Assembly: GCA_016763815.1 (NCBI GenBank)
Contig: JAESTB010000001.1
Location: 1-7,483 of the forward strand
DNA length: 7,483 nt
From: Arenicella sp.
GTDB lineage: Bacteria; Pseudomonadota; Gammaproteobacteria; Arenicellales; Arenicellaceae
Direction: 5' to 3'
Every line of letters starts with the position of its first letter. The stretch's first letter is position 1. This document shows positions 1 to 6,623 of the stretch, in pieces. The translations under genes were made by a program, and so were the position numbers. The notes below the pieces were generated by a model. The model was given only the letters and a program-made list of their open reading frames with translations, ran no database searches and was not told the DNA's origin.

Positions 1-48
1 CAACTAAGAAAGATGACAATGAGCGAGAACGATTTGGTTTGGTAAATT

Positions 49-1182
49 TTAAACAACCAGATCGTGGACTGGCGTAGTGGGGCCGCTGGATATCCCAAAC
101 TGACCCGAACCGTCAGTGCACGCCAAATGGAATAACACGGAAATATTGTTTTTTGTCCCTAACGTTTTCATAAAGATGCCATTCTTATCAGTCGACATCA
201 TCAGATCACGCGCACAACTCTCAATATCAGCCATACGAAACCCAGTCTTTGCCTTCGGCACAACATTCAATACCGCCATTGAGTCGTAACGACGGCCAAT
301 TTGGTCCAAAGCGAGCGCTTGCTTCAGTGCCTCGTCGATTTCCAAAGAAAACTCAAAAGGAGCATCGTAGGCGTTAGTAAACTCCAACACCATTTGTTGA
401 AAATCGTGTAACTCCCTCTGTGACATTGCGCCTTCGCGATCGGCCAACTGAATTGACACGCCTAGTTCGGTAAAACGTGCGGACGGCAATTCAAATTCAA
501 TGTCGCGCCACATATCCGTCAACTGGTTTAATCCATATATATGTACTTTGCGGTGGAACTTAAAATCATGCTTGCGGAACAACGACAAAAGACCCTGTTG
601 TTCGATTGGGTCCGGGTTTTTTATTCTTGCAACCAACTCAGTTACGACACTAGCAGAATCTTTATCGACCTTCGGCTTAGGCGCCAATTCGGCTTTATGA
701 ATTGTTGCTGATTTAGCTTCGCTCGCGCTATTGCCTATGTCGTCATGATCTAGCGATGGCGACCGTTTTACGCTACCTAGTTTAGCGCGTTGCTGAGCTA
801 CTCCGCTTTCGGTATTGACGTCAGCATGCTGAGGCTGACACTCGGTTGAATTAGCCCTGGTGTCACCCACGTCTTTAACTAAGCTACTTTGAGATGGCGG
901 GCTTTGGGTGCCAGTCGATTCCGCCATGATATTATCCATCTCAACATCAGCCGCTCGTACCGACCGATCAGTCTTCTCTAATTGCGCCTTAGATTCTGCC
1001 TTGGATTGTTGTGCCTTAGCCGCCGCTTCATTTAAACGGGCCGCCTTGTTTTTGCTCTGTTCTAATTCAGCAAATAATGGATCAATATACCCCTTCTTAT
1101 CAGCCGGCTTAAATTGACGTTTTTGTACCACTGAGTAGGCCACTATTGCCGCAAAGAGCAATATTCCTACTACGAAAAACAT
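49..1182 (-). CDS. zipA: Cell division protein ZipA (divergent, long-linker form)
   Basis: Probable inner-membrane anchor that tethers FtsZ protofilaments to the membrane and stabilises the Z-ring. The 377-residue protein shows the ZipA layout: an N-terminal membrane segment (about residues 2-19) with almost nothing before it, a basic stretch (KRQFKPADKK, 21-30), a charged Ala/Lys/Glu-rich probable coiled coil (about 36-85), a disordered Ser/Gln/Asp-rich linker (about 86-180) and a folded C-terminal domain (about 185-365). The C-terminal domain carries a GVSIQLADREGAMS block at 241-254 followed by ELHDFQQMV. I recall this pattern from the divergent ZipA C-terminal domains of betaproteobacteria rather than from E. 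coli. The gene follows smc by 19 bp, a recurrent gammaproteobacterial arrangement. ATG at 1182 is the first possible start, because an in-frame TAA lies two codons upstream. No clear Shine-Dalgarno precedes it, so translation may be coupled to smc. Identity rests on architecture and neighbourhood as much as on sequence. Confidence 0.82.
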   Translation of the reverse strand: MFFVVGILLFAAIVAYSVVQKRQFKPADKKGYIDPLFAELEQSKNKAARLNEAAAKAQQSKAESKAQLEKTDRSVRAADVEMDNIMAESTGTQSPPSQSSLVKDVGDTRANSTECQPQHADVNTESGVAQQRAKLGSVKRSPSLDHDDIGNSASEAKSATIHKAELAPKPKVDKDSASVVTELVARIKNPDPIEQQGLLSLFRKHDFKFHRKVHIYGLNQLTDMWRDIEFELPSARFTELGVSIQLADREGAMSQRELHDFQQMVLEFTNAYDAPFEFSLEIDEALKQALALDQIGRRYDSMAVLNVVPKAKTGFRMADIESCARDLMMSTDKNGIFMKTLGTKNNISVLFHLACTDGSGQFGISSGPTTPVHDLVV

Positions 1183-1201
1183 AAATTATAAATCAGCCAT
1201 A

Positions 1202-4200
1202 TTACATCGCCGCCATTTTCGCTGCTTCAGCGACATCAACGGCGACCAAGCGGGACACACCTGGCTCAGCCATAGTAACTCCGATCAAAACATCGGCTAC
1301 TTCCATGGTAATCTTATTATGGGTAATAAATAGTAACTGAGTCTTCTCACCCAATTGCTTTAAAACACCCGCATAACGCTCGACGTTAGCGTCATCCATT
1401 GGCGCGTCAACCTCGTCTAACACACAGAAAGGCGCGGGATTAAGTTCGAAGAAAGCAAACAGCAAAGACACCGCTGTTAAGGCTTTTTCGCCACCTGATA
1501 ACAACGCGATAGTGCTATTTCGCTTACCCGGTGGGCGGGCCATAACGCCAACCCCAGTGTCTATCATGTCTTTGCCAGTTAATTCTAAGTAGGCACTCCC
1601 GCCGCCAAATAGCTTCGGGAAAAAATCTCTAAAACCCTCATTCAGAGCGTCGAAGGTTTCTTTAAATCGACTTCGTGTTTCTTTGTCGATTTTGGCAATC
1701 GCAGCCTCGAGCGTGGCCATCGCTTCGGTGAGGTCCGCGTGTTGCTTGTCTAAGTAAACCTTACGCTCTGAGCACTCTTCATACTCGTCGATTGCCATCA
1801 AGTTAACCGCACCAATTCGCTCAACTTTACGAATTACATCAGCCAACCGCTGCTCAACTTGGCCTAAGGTAAGGTCTTCGGGTAGCGCCTGCTGAGCCAG
1901 CAGCATCTGTTCTTCATTTTTCTCAAGCGCTTCGGAAATAGTATTTCGCCGTACCAAAACTTCTTGGCGGCCCATTCGCACTTGCTCTAAGCTATCTCGA
2001 ACTGTGCGTGACTTTCGATCAAAACTCAACCTCGCCTGATCGGCGTTCTGCATTTGATTTTCAAAACCACTCAAGTCATTGCGTGCTTTCGACAAGTCAC
2101 GCTCGACAGTCAAACGGTTTTCCAATAATAGTTGAAGCTGCTCACGCAACGCCTCGGTCGGGTCATCATTGTTATCGATAATCGTCGCTAACTCAGCCCG
2201 TCGCGCAGCCTGCCCTTCGAGTTGATGACTCAATCGCGCAATACTTTCGACCAAGCCGGCTAAACTCGACTGCGATCGTTCCAATTCCATTCGTTTTACT
2301 TGACTCTCGTCGCGAGCCTGACGCTCTTGCATTCGAGCCTGCTCTAAACCTTCCGTTACCGACGCTCGTTGACCACTCAACTGCTGCCGCCTTTGATCGA
2401 AATTAAGCGCCAATTCTTTGGCATCTTGCATCAATTTATGCGCTGTATTCATTTCGTCTCTAGCTTTAGCCAACTGATCGTTTAATTCTTGTTGCTCCAA
2501 CAATAACGAATCTCGCTGTGTCAATAGCTCAACGCTGCGTGCCTCAATGGCGCCTAGCTGGTTATGCAGATCAGTACGCTGATGAGACTTATTTCGAAAA
2601 TCATTCCGCGCCTGCTCACGACCCGATTCTAAGGTTTTTATCGCGGCTTGATCGCTTTCAGCCTGCGATTGAATTTTCTGCAGGTCATGGCTCGCTAAGT
2701 CGACACTAGCATTGAGTTTTTCGATTCTCGCTTCTCGCTGCAAAATACCGCCTTGCGCATCATCAGCACCAAACGAGGCCCAGTTAGTGCCAACCCAGCA
2801 CCCTTCGCGGGTCACAATTGATTCATGAGCCGATAACTTATGACGGTTTTGTAAAGCATCCGCGACCGTGTCTACCGCGTAAACCCCGTGAAACCAACCA
2901 TCTATTTGTACCTTTGATGCGGTAACCTTATCAGCTAAACAATCAAGCTTTTTGACACTTTGCTCGACAGGTGCTGAACTTTCATCAACTAACCAAACTC
3001 GCCCATCTTTAAATTCGCTTAAATCGGCCGAAAATTGCTCAAGCTTAGGTATCGAAATGGCGTTTAGCCGCCGACTAAGCACAGTATCTACCGCCAGCTC
3101 CCAACCACTCTTTACATTCAGTTTCGACGCAATTCTATGGTTATCTTTGATGTCTCGCATCTGTAACCACTTGTTAACCTCTTTATTGTCTTCGCCCAAG
3201 GCCGCCGCTTGCAGGGCCTTGAGTGAATTTAATTGTGCTGAATCGTCTTGAAGTTTGTGTCGCACTAAATTGTAGCGCTCTCGCCGATCTTCAAGTTCAG
3301 ATCGCAAACCAATAATTTTTTGGTCGCGTTGTTGCAGTGACTCCTCAAGCTGCGAACACTCTTCATCGATCATCGCAACCGACTCTTTAAACTGATTTAT
3401 TTCTTCGATGTTCAGCTTGCTACCGATGTCGCTCAAATTAGTGGCGACTTGCGTGCTTCGAGCCATGAAATGGTGAATCTGGCGATCTTGCTGCTCGATA
3501 CGTGCGGACTGGACTTCGCGTTCCTTTTCAGGGTCAGCGGCATCACGATTCAATTGCTCCCACTCTTGCTGCCAAGCCTGAAATTCTTCATCAGCGATTT
3601 GAAATTTAACGTTGGCCGCTTCATACATCTCGGCCAGAATTTCAACCATAGGCTCAAGCTCTATTTGTAGGCTCTCAGCCTCAACCAAACGAGTTTGATC
3701 AATCTCTAAGTGTTGTGACGCTTCGCGCTCGGAGCCCGCTAAGCGATCAAATTCTTCTTGTTGTTGCCTACGAGTTAACCGAGTGTGCTCAATTGACTGT
3801 TCTAAGGCGGCTATCTCACCACCAATTCCGTAGTAATCTGCTTGAATTTTATTCAATACTTCAGTTAATTCCACTTGCTCTTGCCGCATCGCCTCGATTT
3901 GAGACTCAACATCGCGTTGCTCGGAGACTTGACCTTCAAACTCGGTCTGTAAGCGCTCAAGCTCAACGTCTTTAGATTTAACTTGTTTGTGCAAAGCTGA
4001 CCAACGCATGGTCTTAAGCTGATCGTCTAACTCACGCTGCTCCTCTTTAAAATTCTTATAACGCTCGGCTTCATTAGCCTGACGCTTTAGTCGTCGCAGT
4101 TGAGTCTCTAACTCGCCGACAATGTCTTCCACTCGGCTGAGGTTGTCGCGAGTATGACGAATTCTATTTTCAGTTTCGCGTCGGCGTTCTTTATACTTTG

Positions 4201-4711
4201 AAATGCCAGCCGCTTCTTCAATCAATACTCTTAAGTCTTCAGGTTTAGATTCAACGATACGCCCGACCATGCCCTGCTCGATAATCGAGTAAGATCGAGG
4301 GCCAAGACCCGTTCCGAGAAAAATATCTTGAATGTCTTTACGGCGACAACGAGTTTTATTGATGAAATACTTCGATCCACCTTCACGCATTAACTCTCGG
4401 CGAATGCCGATTTCAGCGAATTTGGCGTATGCCCCAGGCGCTGAGCCATCTTTGGTATCGAAAACCAGTTCAACATAAGCTCTATTGACCGGTTTGCGCG
4501 TCGCCGAACCGTTAAAAATAACGTCTTCCATGCTCTCGCCGCGAAGTGTTTTAGCAGAGGACTCACCCATCACCCATCGAATAGCATCGATCACGTTTGA
4601 CTTGCCACAGCCATTTGGGCCGACAATACCGATAAGGTTATTCGGAACAGTAACTTTGGTCGTGTCGGCAAATGACTTAAAGCCAGATAATTTGATGTGT
4701 TTTAAGCGCAT
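1202..4711 (-). CDS. smc: Chromosome segregation/condensation ATPase SMC
   Basis: Structural maintenance of chromosomes protein: a dimeric ABC-type ATPase that, with ScpA and ScpB, extrudes DNA loops and helps separate origins. The protein is full length for the family at 1169 residues. The N-terminal head has Walker A GPNGCGKS at 31-38, and the Q-loop glutamine is near 146 (SIIEQGMVG). A long coiled coil runs from about 170 to 510, the hinge spans about 520-650, and the returning coil covers about 655-1010. The C-terminal head holds the signature LSGGEK at 1071-1076, Walker B ending in D1099-E1100 (CVLDEVDAP) and the following D-loop. All catalytic motifs are intact. The start MRLKHIKLSGFKSFAD is typical of the family and is preceded by AAGGA six bases upstream of ATG. 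It heads an operon with zipA. Its presence implies an organism that uses SMC-ScpAB rather than MukBEF, although scpA and scpB are not in the window. Confidence 0.98.
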   Translation of the reverse strand: MRLKHIKLSGFKSFADTTKVTVPNNLIGIVGPNGCGKSNVIDAIRWVMGESSAKTLRGESMEDVIFNGSATRKPVNRAYVELVFDTKDGSAPGAYAKFAEIGIRRELMREGGSKYFINKTRCRRKDIQDIFLGTGLGPRSYSIIEQGMVGRIVESKPEDLRVLIEEAAGISKYKERRRETENRIRHTRDNLSRVEDIVGELETQLRRLKRQANEAERYKNFKEEQRELDDQLKTMRWSALHKQVKSKDVELERLQTEFEGQVSEQRDVESQIEAMRQEQVELTEVLNKIQADYYGIGGEIAALEQSIEHTRLTRRQQQEEFDRLAGSEREASQHLEIDQTRLVEAESLQIELEPMVEILAEMYEAANVKFQIADEEFQAWQQEWEQLNRDAADPEKEREVQSARIEQQDRQIHHFMARSTQVATNLSDIGSKLNIEEINQFKESVAMIDEECSQLEESLQQRDQKIIGLRSELEDRRERYNLVRHKLQDDSAQLNSLKALQAAALGEDNKEVNKWLQMRDIKDNHRIASKLNVKSGWELAVDTVLSRRLNAISIPKLEQFSADLSEFKDGRVWLVDESSAPVEQSVKKLDCLADKVTASKVQIDGWFHGVYAVDTVADALQNRHKLSAHESIVTREGCWVGTNWASFGADDAQGGILQREARIEKLNASVDLASHDLQKIQSQAESDQAAIKTLESGREQARNDFRNKSHQRTDLHNQLGAIEARSVELLTQRDSLLLEQQELNDQLAKARDEMNTAHKLMQDAKELALNFDQRRQQLSGQRASVTEGLEQARMQERQARDESQVKRMELERSQSSLAGLVESIARLSHQLEGQAARRAELATIIDNNDDPTEALREQLQLLLENRLTVERDLSKARNDLSGFENQMQNADQARLSFDRKSRTVRDSLEQVRMGRQEVLVRRNTISEALEKNEEQMLLAQQALPEDLTLGQVEQRLADVIRKVERIGAVNLMAIDEYEECSERKVYLDKQHADLTEAMATLEAAIAKIDKETRSRFKETFDALNEGFRDFFPKLFGGGSAYLELTGKDMIDTGVGVMARPPGKRNSTIALLSGGEKALTAVSLLFAFFELNPAPFCVLDEVDAPMDDANVERYAGVLKQLGEKTQLLFITHNKITMEVADVLIGVTMAEPGVSRLVAVDVAEAAKMAAM

Positions 4712-4717
4712 TAATGG

Positions 4718-4722
4718 TCCTT
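4718..4722 (-). promoter_or_regulatory. Ribosome binding site of smc
   Basis: AAGGA on the minus strand lies six bases before the smc ATG. It is the best Shine-Dalgarno match in the window and supports the start at 4711. Confidence 0.75.
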
Positions 4723-4753
4723 AACCATCCCCAGTTTGGCCCGCAAGCCATTG

Positions 4754-4759
4754 ATTATA
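4754..4759 (-). promoter_or_regulatory. Probable -10 element of the smc-zipA promoter
   Basis: A perfect TATAAT hexamer lies on the minus strand 42 bases upstream of the smc start codon, which would give a leader of roughly 36 nt. No good -35 hexamer occurs 15-18 bp upstream; the 17-bp position reads CGCCGA. The promoter may therefore be weak or depend on an activator. The call rests on the -10 match and its position only. Confidence 0.5.
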
Positions 4760-4783
4760 AAGCTACCTGAATGCACTCGGCGC

Positions 4784-4806
4784 ACTACTATTTATGACGT
4801 AGTAGT
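4784..4806. promoter_or_regulatory. Inverted repeat ACTACTA-N9-TAGTAGT, possible operator
   Basis: Perfect 7-bp arms at 4784-4790 and 4800-4806 are separated by 9 bp, the geometry of a dimeric regulator's binding site. Its centre lies about 48 bp upstream of the transcription start inferred for smc, beside the place where the -35 element is poor, which is where an activator could act. No regulator can be named. Chance occurrence is possible in a 356-bp region. Confidence 0.35.
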
Positions 4807-4917
4807 ACTCAGAGCGTCACGCATAACGCCATGTAAATAGTTGCTTTTAAGTGACTTAGCCGTTAGGCAATACATGACATACTCAAACAGAGAAAGGTGC
4901 TTTTCGGTTTAATAAGT

Positions 4918-4934
4918 TTAATCCCTAAGATTAA
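4918..4934. repeat. Short inverted repeat TTAATC-CCTAA-GATTAA
   Basis: Six-base perfect arms with a 5-base centre lie in the middle of the divergent intergenic region, about 120 bp upstream of the dioxygenase's inferred transcription start. It could be a regulator site, but the AT-rich arms make chance likely. Confidence 0.25.
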
Positions 4935-4972
4935 GTTAAAATGGCCTCCGATAAAACCACTGATTTAAGCAA

Positions 4973-4988
4973 TTCGAACTTTTTCGAA
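4973..4988. repeat. Twin TTCGAA palindromes
   Basis: Two copies of the self-complementary hexamer TTCGAA are separated by CTTT. Each is a palindrome, and together they could form a 6-bp stem with a 4-base loop. The element lies 20 bp upstream of the candidate -35 box of the dioxygenase gene, where a regulator could bind. Function is unknown. Confidence 0.3.
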
Positions 4989-5008
4989 GCAAAGCGACCG
5001 ACTATCGC

Positions 5009-5038
5009 CTTACAATGACCCATATGCTTTTTTATACA
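5009..5038 (+). promoter_or_regulatory. Candidate promoter of the PhyH-like dioxygenase gene
   Basis: CTTACA at 5009-5014 (4 of 6 matches to the sigma-70 -35 consensus) is followed after 18 bp by TATACA at 5033-5038 (a good -10 match). Transcription would start near 5045 and give a leader of about 23 nt without an obvious Shine-Dalgarno, so translation initiation may be weak. Confidence 0.4.
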
Positions 5039-5067
5039 GCCCAAGGCACCGATTAAAACCCAATACC

Positions 5068-5826
5068 ATGCTCTTAACGTTTGCCCAAATACAACAGTTC
5101 AAAATCGACGGATACTTGGTATTGCCGAGTCTACTTCAAGCTAACGAAGTAAGCGACCTACGAGCGCTTACTGAACGCCATTTAGTGGCGAGAATCGAGC
5201 CGTTTGAGTTAGAGGCGCAAGTGAGATACCCAGGTGCACCTACCAGTAAAGACGCCGCTGGGGGCGACACCATTCGCCGCTTACTGATGGCCTTCCAGCG
5301 AGATGCTGCCTTCGCTCAACAAGCTAGTCGACGCGAAATAGTAGATGGCATCAAACAAATCTTAGATGCAAATACTGTGCGGTTAAATCCCAACCATCAC
5401 AACTGTATAATGACCAAGCAACCGACCTACAGTTCTGAAACGCTTTGGCATAGAGATACTCGATACTGGAATTTTAGCGATAAATATCTGATTAATGCAT
5501 GGTTTGCTCTGGGCGACGAGCAGATAGAGAATGGCGCTATGAAAATATTGCCAGGCTCGCACCGTTGGGAAGTTCAAGAGCATGCATTGGATGATGATCA
5601 ATTTTTAAAATCAGACCACCCAGACAACCAATACCGCTTGGCAACGCAGCGATTAGTAAGCCTAGCGAAAGGTGATGTCTTACTGTTCAGCGCACACTGT
5701 TTTCATGCGGCGGGAGAAAATAAGACTGTTGAACCAAAATTTTCCATGGTATTCACCTATCATGGTGATTCAACAACACCAGTCAACGGCACACACTCAG
5801 CTAGCCGACCTGAAATTAGTGTTTAA
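5068..5826 (+). CDS. Phytanoyl-CoA dioxygenase (PhyH)-like Fe(II)/2-oxoglutarate oxygenase, substrate unknown
   Basis: Probable cytosolic non-haem iron oxygenase of the PhyH superfamily, whose members couple 2-oxoglutarate decarboxylation to hydroxylation or related oxidation of a small molecule. The 252-residue protein starts with the usual PhyH opening (FKIDGYLVLPSLL, 11-23). Its metal triad is visible as H128-x-D130 in TLWHRDTRYW and H213 in AHCFHAAGEN, with the family's GAMKILPGSH block at 156-165. Eleven residues after the distal histidine, where human PhyH has the 2-oxoglutarate-binding arginine, this protein has K224. Lysine could serve the same role or signal an altered cosubstrate. 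No signal peptide or membrane segment is seen. ATG at 5068 is the first usual start: the frame is open back to 4969 but holds no ATG, GTG or TTG, and no Shine-Dalgarno precedes it. The gene is oriented opposite to every neighbour and has no partner genes here, so its substrate cannot be guessed. Confidence 0.85.
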   Translation: MLLTFAQIQQFKIDGYLVLPSLLQANEVSDLRALTERHLVARIEPFELEAQVRYPGAPTSKDAAGGDTIRRLLMAFQRDAAFAQQASRREIVDGIKQILDANTVRLNPNHHNCIMTKQPTYSSETLWHRDTRYWNFSDKYLINAWFALGDEQIENGAMKILPGSHRWEVQEHALDDDQFLKSDHPDNQYRLATQRLVSLAKGDVLLFSAHCFHAAGENKTVEPKFSMVFTYHGDSTTPVNGTHSASRPEISV

Positions 5827-5837
5827 AAGATTTTTTA

Positions 5838-5928
5838 TTGGCCGGTTTTAGAACCAGCTTAGGGCTTTTCTAAAACTAGCTAACGGCTTTTCTAAAACTA
5901 GCTAATGGCTTTTCTAAAAAGAACTAAC
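5838..5928. repeat. 22-bp tandem repeat array between convergent genes
   Basis: Three units of 22 bp (5859-5880, 5881-5902, 5903-5924) share the pattern TAAYGGCTTTTCTAAAACTAGC with few changes. A fourth, degenerate 21-bp unit lies at 5838-5858, and a 4-base remnant (TAAC) ends the array. Each unit centres on a near-palindrome, TTTTCTAAAA (GGTTTTAGAACC in the degenerate unit), with spacings of 21, 22 and 22 bp, about two helical turns. It lies between the stop codons of the dioxygenase gene and recR, so it may be a binding array, part of a bidirectional terminator, or simply replication slippage. No coding role is apparent. Confidence 0.85.
5840..5859 (+). terminator. Weak hairpin after the dioxygenase gene
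   Basis: GGCCGGTT and AACCAGCT can pair around a TTAG loop with one C/A mismatch and one G-T wobble, 13 bp after the dioxygenase stop codon. A short TTTT run follows 7 bases later. This is a poor intrinsic terminator and is also the degenerate first unit of the neighbouring repeat array. Confidence 0.3.
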
Positions 5929-5938
5929 ATCGACACTC

Positions 5939-6541
5939 TTATTCGCCCACCGTGCGCCGATCTTTAAAGGCCGCAGCAAGAGTTCGTTGATCCATATACT
6001 CGAGCTCACCACCAACTGGGACGCCTCGTGCTAGACGAGTAATTTTAACATCGTATGGTGCCAACATCTGCTGAGTGTAGTCGGCGGTAGCTTCGCCTTC
6101 GGCGGTGATGTTGGTAGCGATAACGACTTCACGGATATCATGCTCGGCAACTAAGGTGTTCAAGCGCCTGAAGGCTAGTTTTTCGGGACCAATTCCTTCG
6201 AGAGGAGAGAGCTTACCCATTAGTACAAAGTACAACCCTTGATACGCACCGACCTGCTCAAGCGCTTGTAAATCGGCGGGGGTTTCTACCACGCACAATA
6301 ATTGTTGATCACGCTTTAGCGACGAACAAATGTCACATACTTGCGATTCACAAAAGGTGTTGCAACGTTGGCAAGTTGTTACGCGCTCGAGTGCATCATT
6401 GATGGCATCAGCTATTGCCCTAGCACCCTCTCGGTTGCGTTCCATTAGATGAAATGCCATACGTTGGGCATTCTTTGGGCCCACTCCAGGCAACGCCTTC
6501 AACGCATCCTTAAGTGCCTCGATAGCGGACGAAGTTGCCAT
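5939..6541 (-). CDS. recR: Recombination mediator protein RecR
   Basis: RecR works with RecO (and RecF) to load RecA onto SSB-coated single-stranded gaps, supporting gap repair and restart of stalled forks. The 200-residue protein matches the family's usual length. It shows an N-terminal helix-hairpin-helix (LPGVGPKNAQRMAFHL, 17-32), a four-cysteine zinc finger (C57, C60, C69, C72), a Toprim domain opening with CVVETPADLQALE (83-95), and the conserved GVPVGGELEYMDQRTL block near the C-terminus. All zinc ligands are intact. It lies 76 bp after ybaB in the dnaX-ybaB-recR order common in bacteria and is probably cotranscribed. The start MATSSAIEAL fits homologues in position, but its Shine-Dalgarno is weak. 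A 22-bp repeat array begins just beyond the stop codon. Confidence 0.98.
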   Translation of the reverse strand: MATSSAIEALKDALKALPGVGPKNAQRMAFHLMERNREGARAIADAINDALERVTTCQRCNTFCESQVCDICSSLKRDQQLLCVVETPADLQALEQVGAYQGLYFVLMGKLSPLEGIGPEKLAFRRLNTLVAEHDIREVVIATNITAEGEATADYTQQMLAPYDVKITRLARGVPVGGELEYMDQRTLAAAFKDRRTVGE

Positions 6542-6583
6542 TATGCTTGTTGTCTAGCCATTATAATTATTGCTGCTCCATTT

Positions 6584-6623
6584 ATAGTTGTCGCCTAGAA
6601 TGATAGATAGTTGCCGCCTAGAA
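6584..6623. repeat. 23-bp-period direct duplication at the 3' end of ybaB
   Basis: Two 17-bp copies, ATAGTTGTCGCCTAGAA (6584-6600) and ATAGTTGCCGCCTAGAA (6607-6623), differ at one base and are 23 bp apart. The right copy contains the ybaB stop codon, so the left copy looks like a small tandem duplication of the gene's end into the ybaB-recR spacer. Confidence 0.75.

Larger units (their letters stand above)
4712..5067. other. Divergent intergenic region between smc and the dioxygenase gene
   Basis: This 356-bp region holds no convincing gene. It contains the smc ribosome binding site and -10 element near its left end, a candidate dioxygenase promoter near its right end, and three short inverted repeats: 4784-4806, 4918-4934 (TTAATC-CCTAA-GATTAA) and 4973-4988 (TTCGAA-CTTT-TTCGAA). 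Two tiny open frames (25 and 13 codons, 4941-5018 and 5015-5056) lack ribosome binding sites and are probably chance. No tRNA cloverleaf or terminator was recognised. Confidence 0.7.

Noticed and set aside
1..48. Plus-strand gene end (frame ending at 44 or 77)
   Set aside because: Fourteen to twenty-four codons at a window edge with no recognisable sequence are not enough to call a gene.
2952..3251. 99-codon plus-strand open frame within smc
   Set aside because: It lies wholly opposite the smc hinge coding sequence, which has clear family features. The translation shows no recognisable domain and looks like an antisense shadow. The other plus-strand frames inside smc and zipA were rejected for the same reason.
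5383..5601. 72-codon minus-strand frame inside the dioxygenase gene
   Set aside because: It overlaps the iron-binding core of the dioxygenase on the opposite strand and has no family signature or ribosome binding site.
5838..5928. CRISPR array
   Set aside because: The 22-bp units abut directly with no unique spacers and there are no cas genes.
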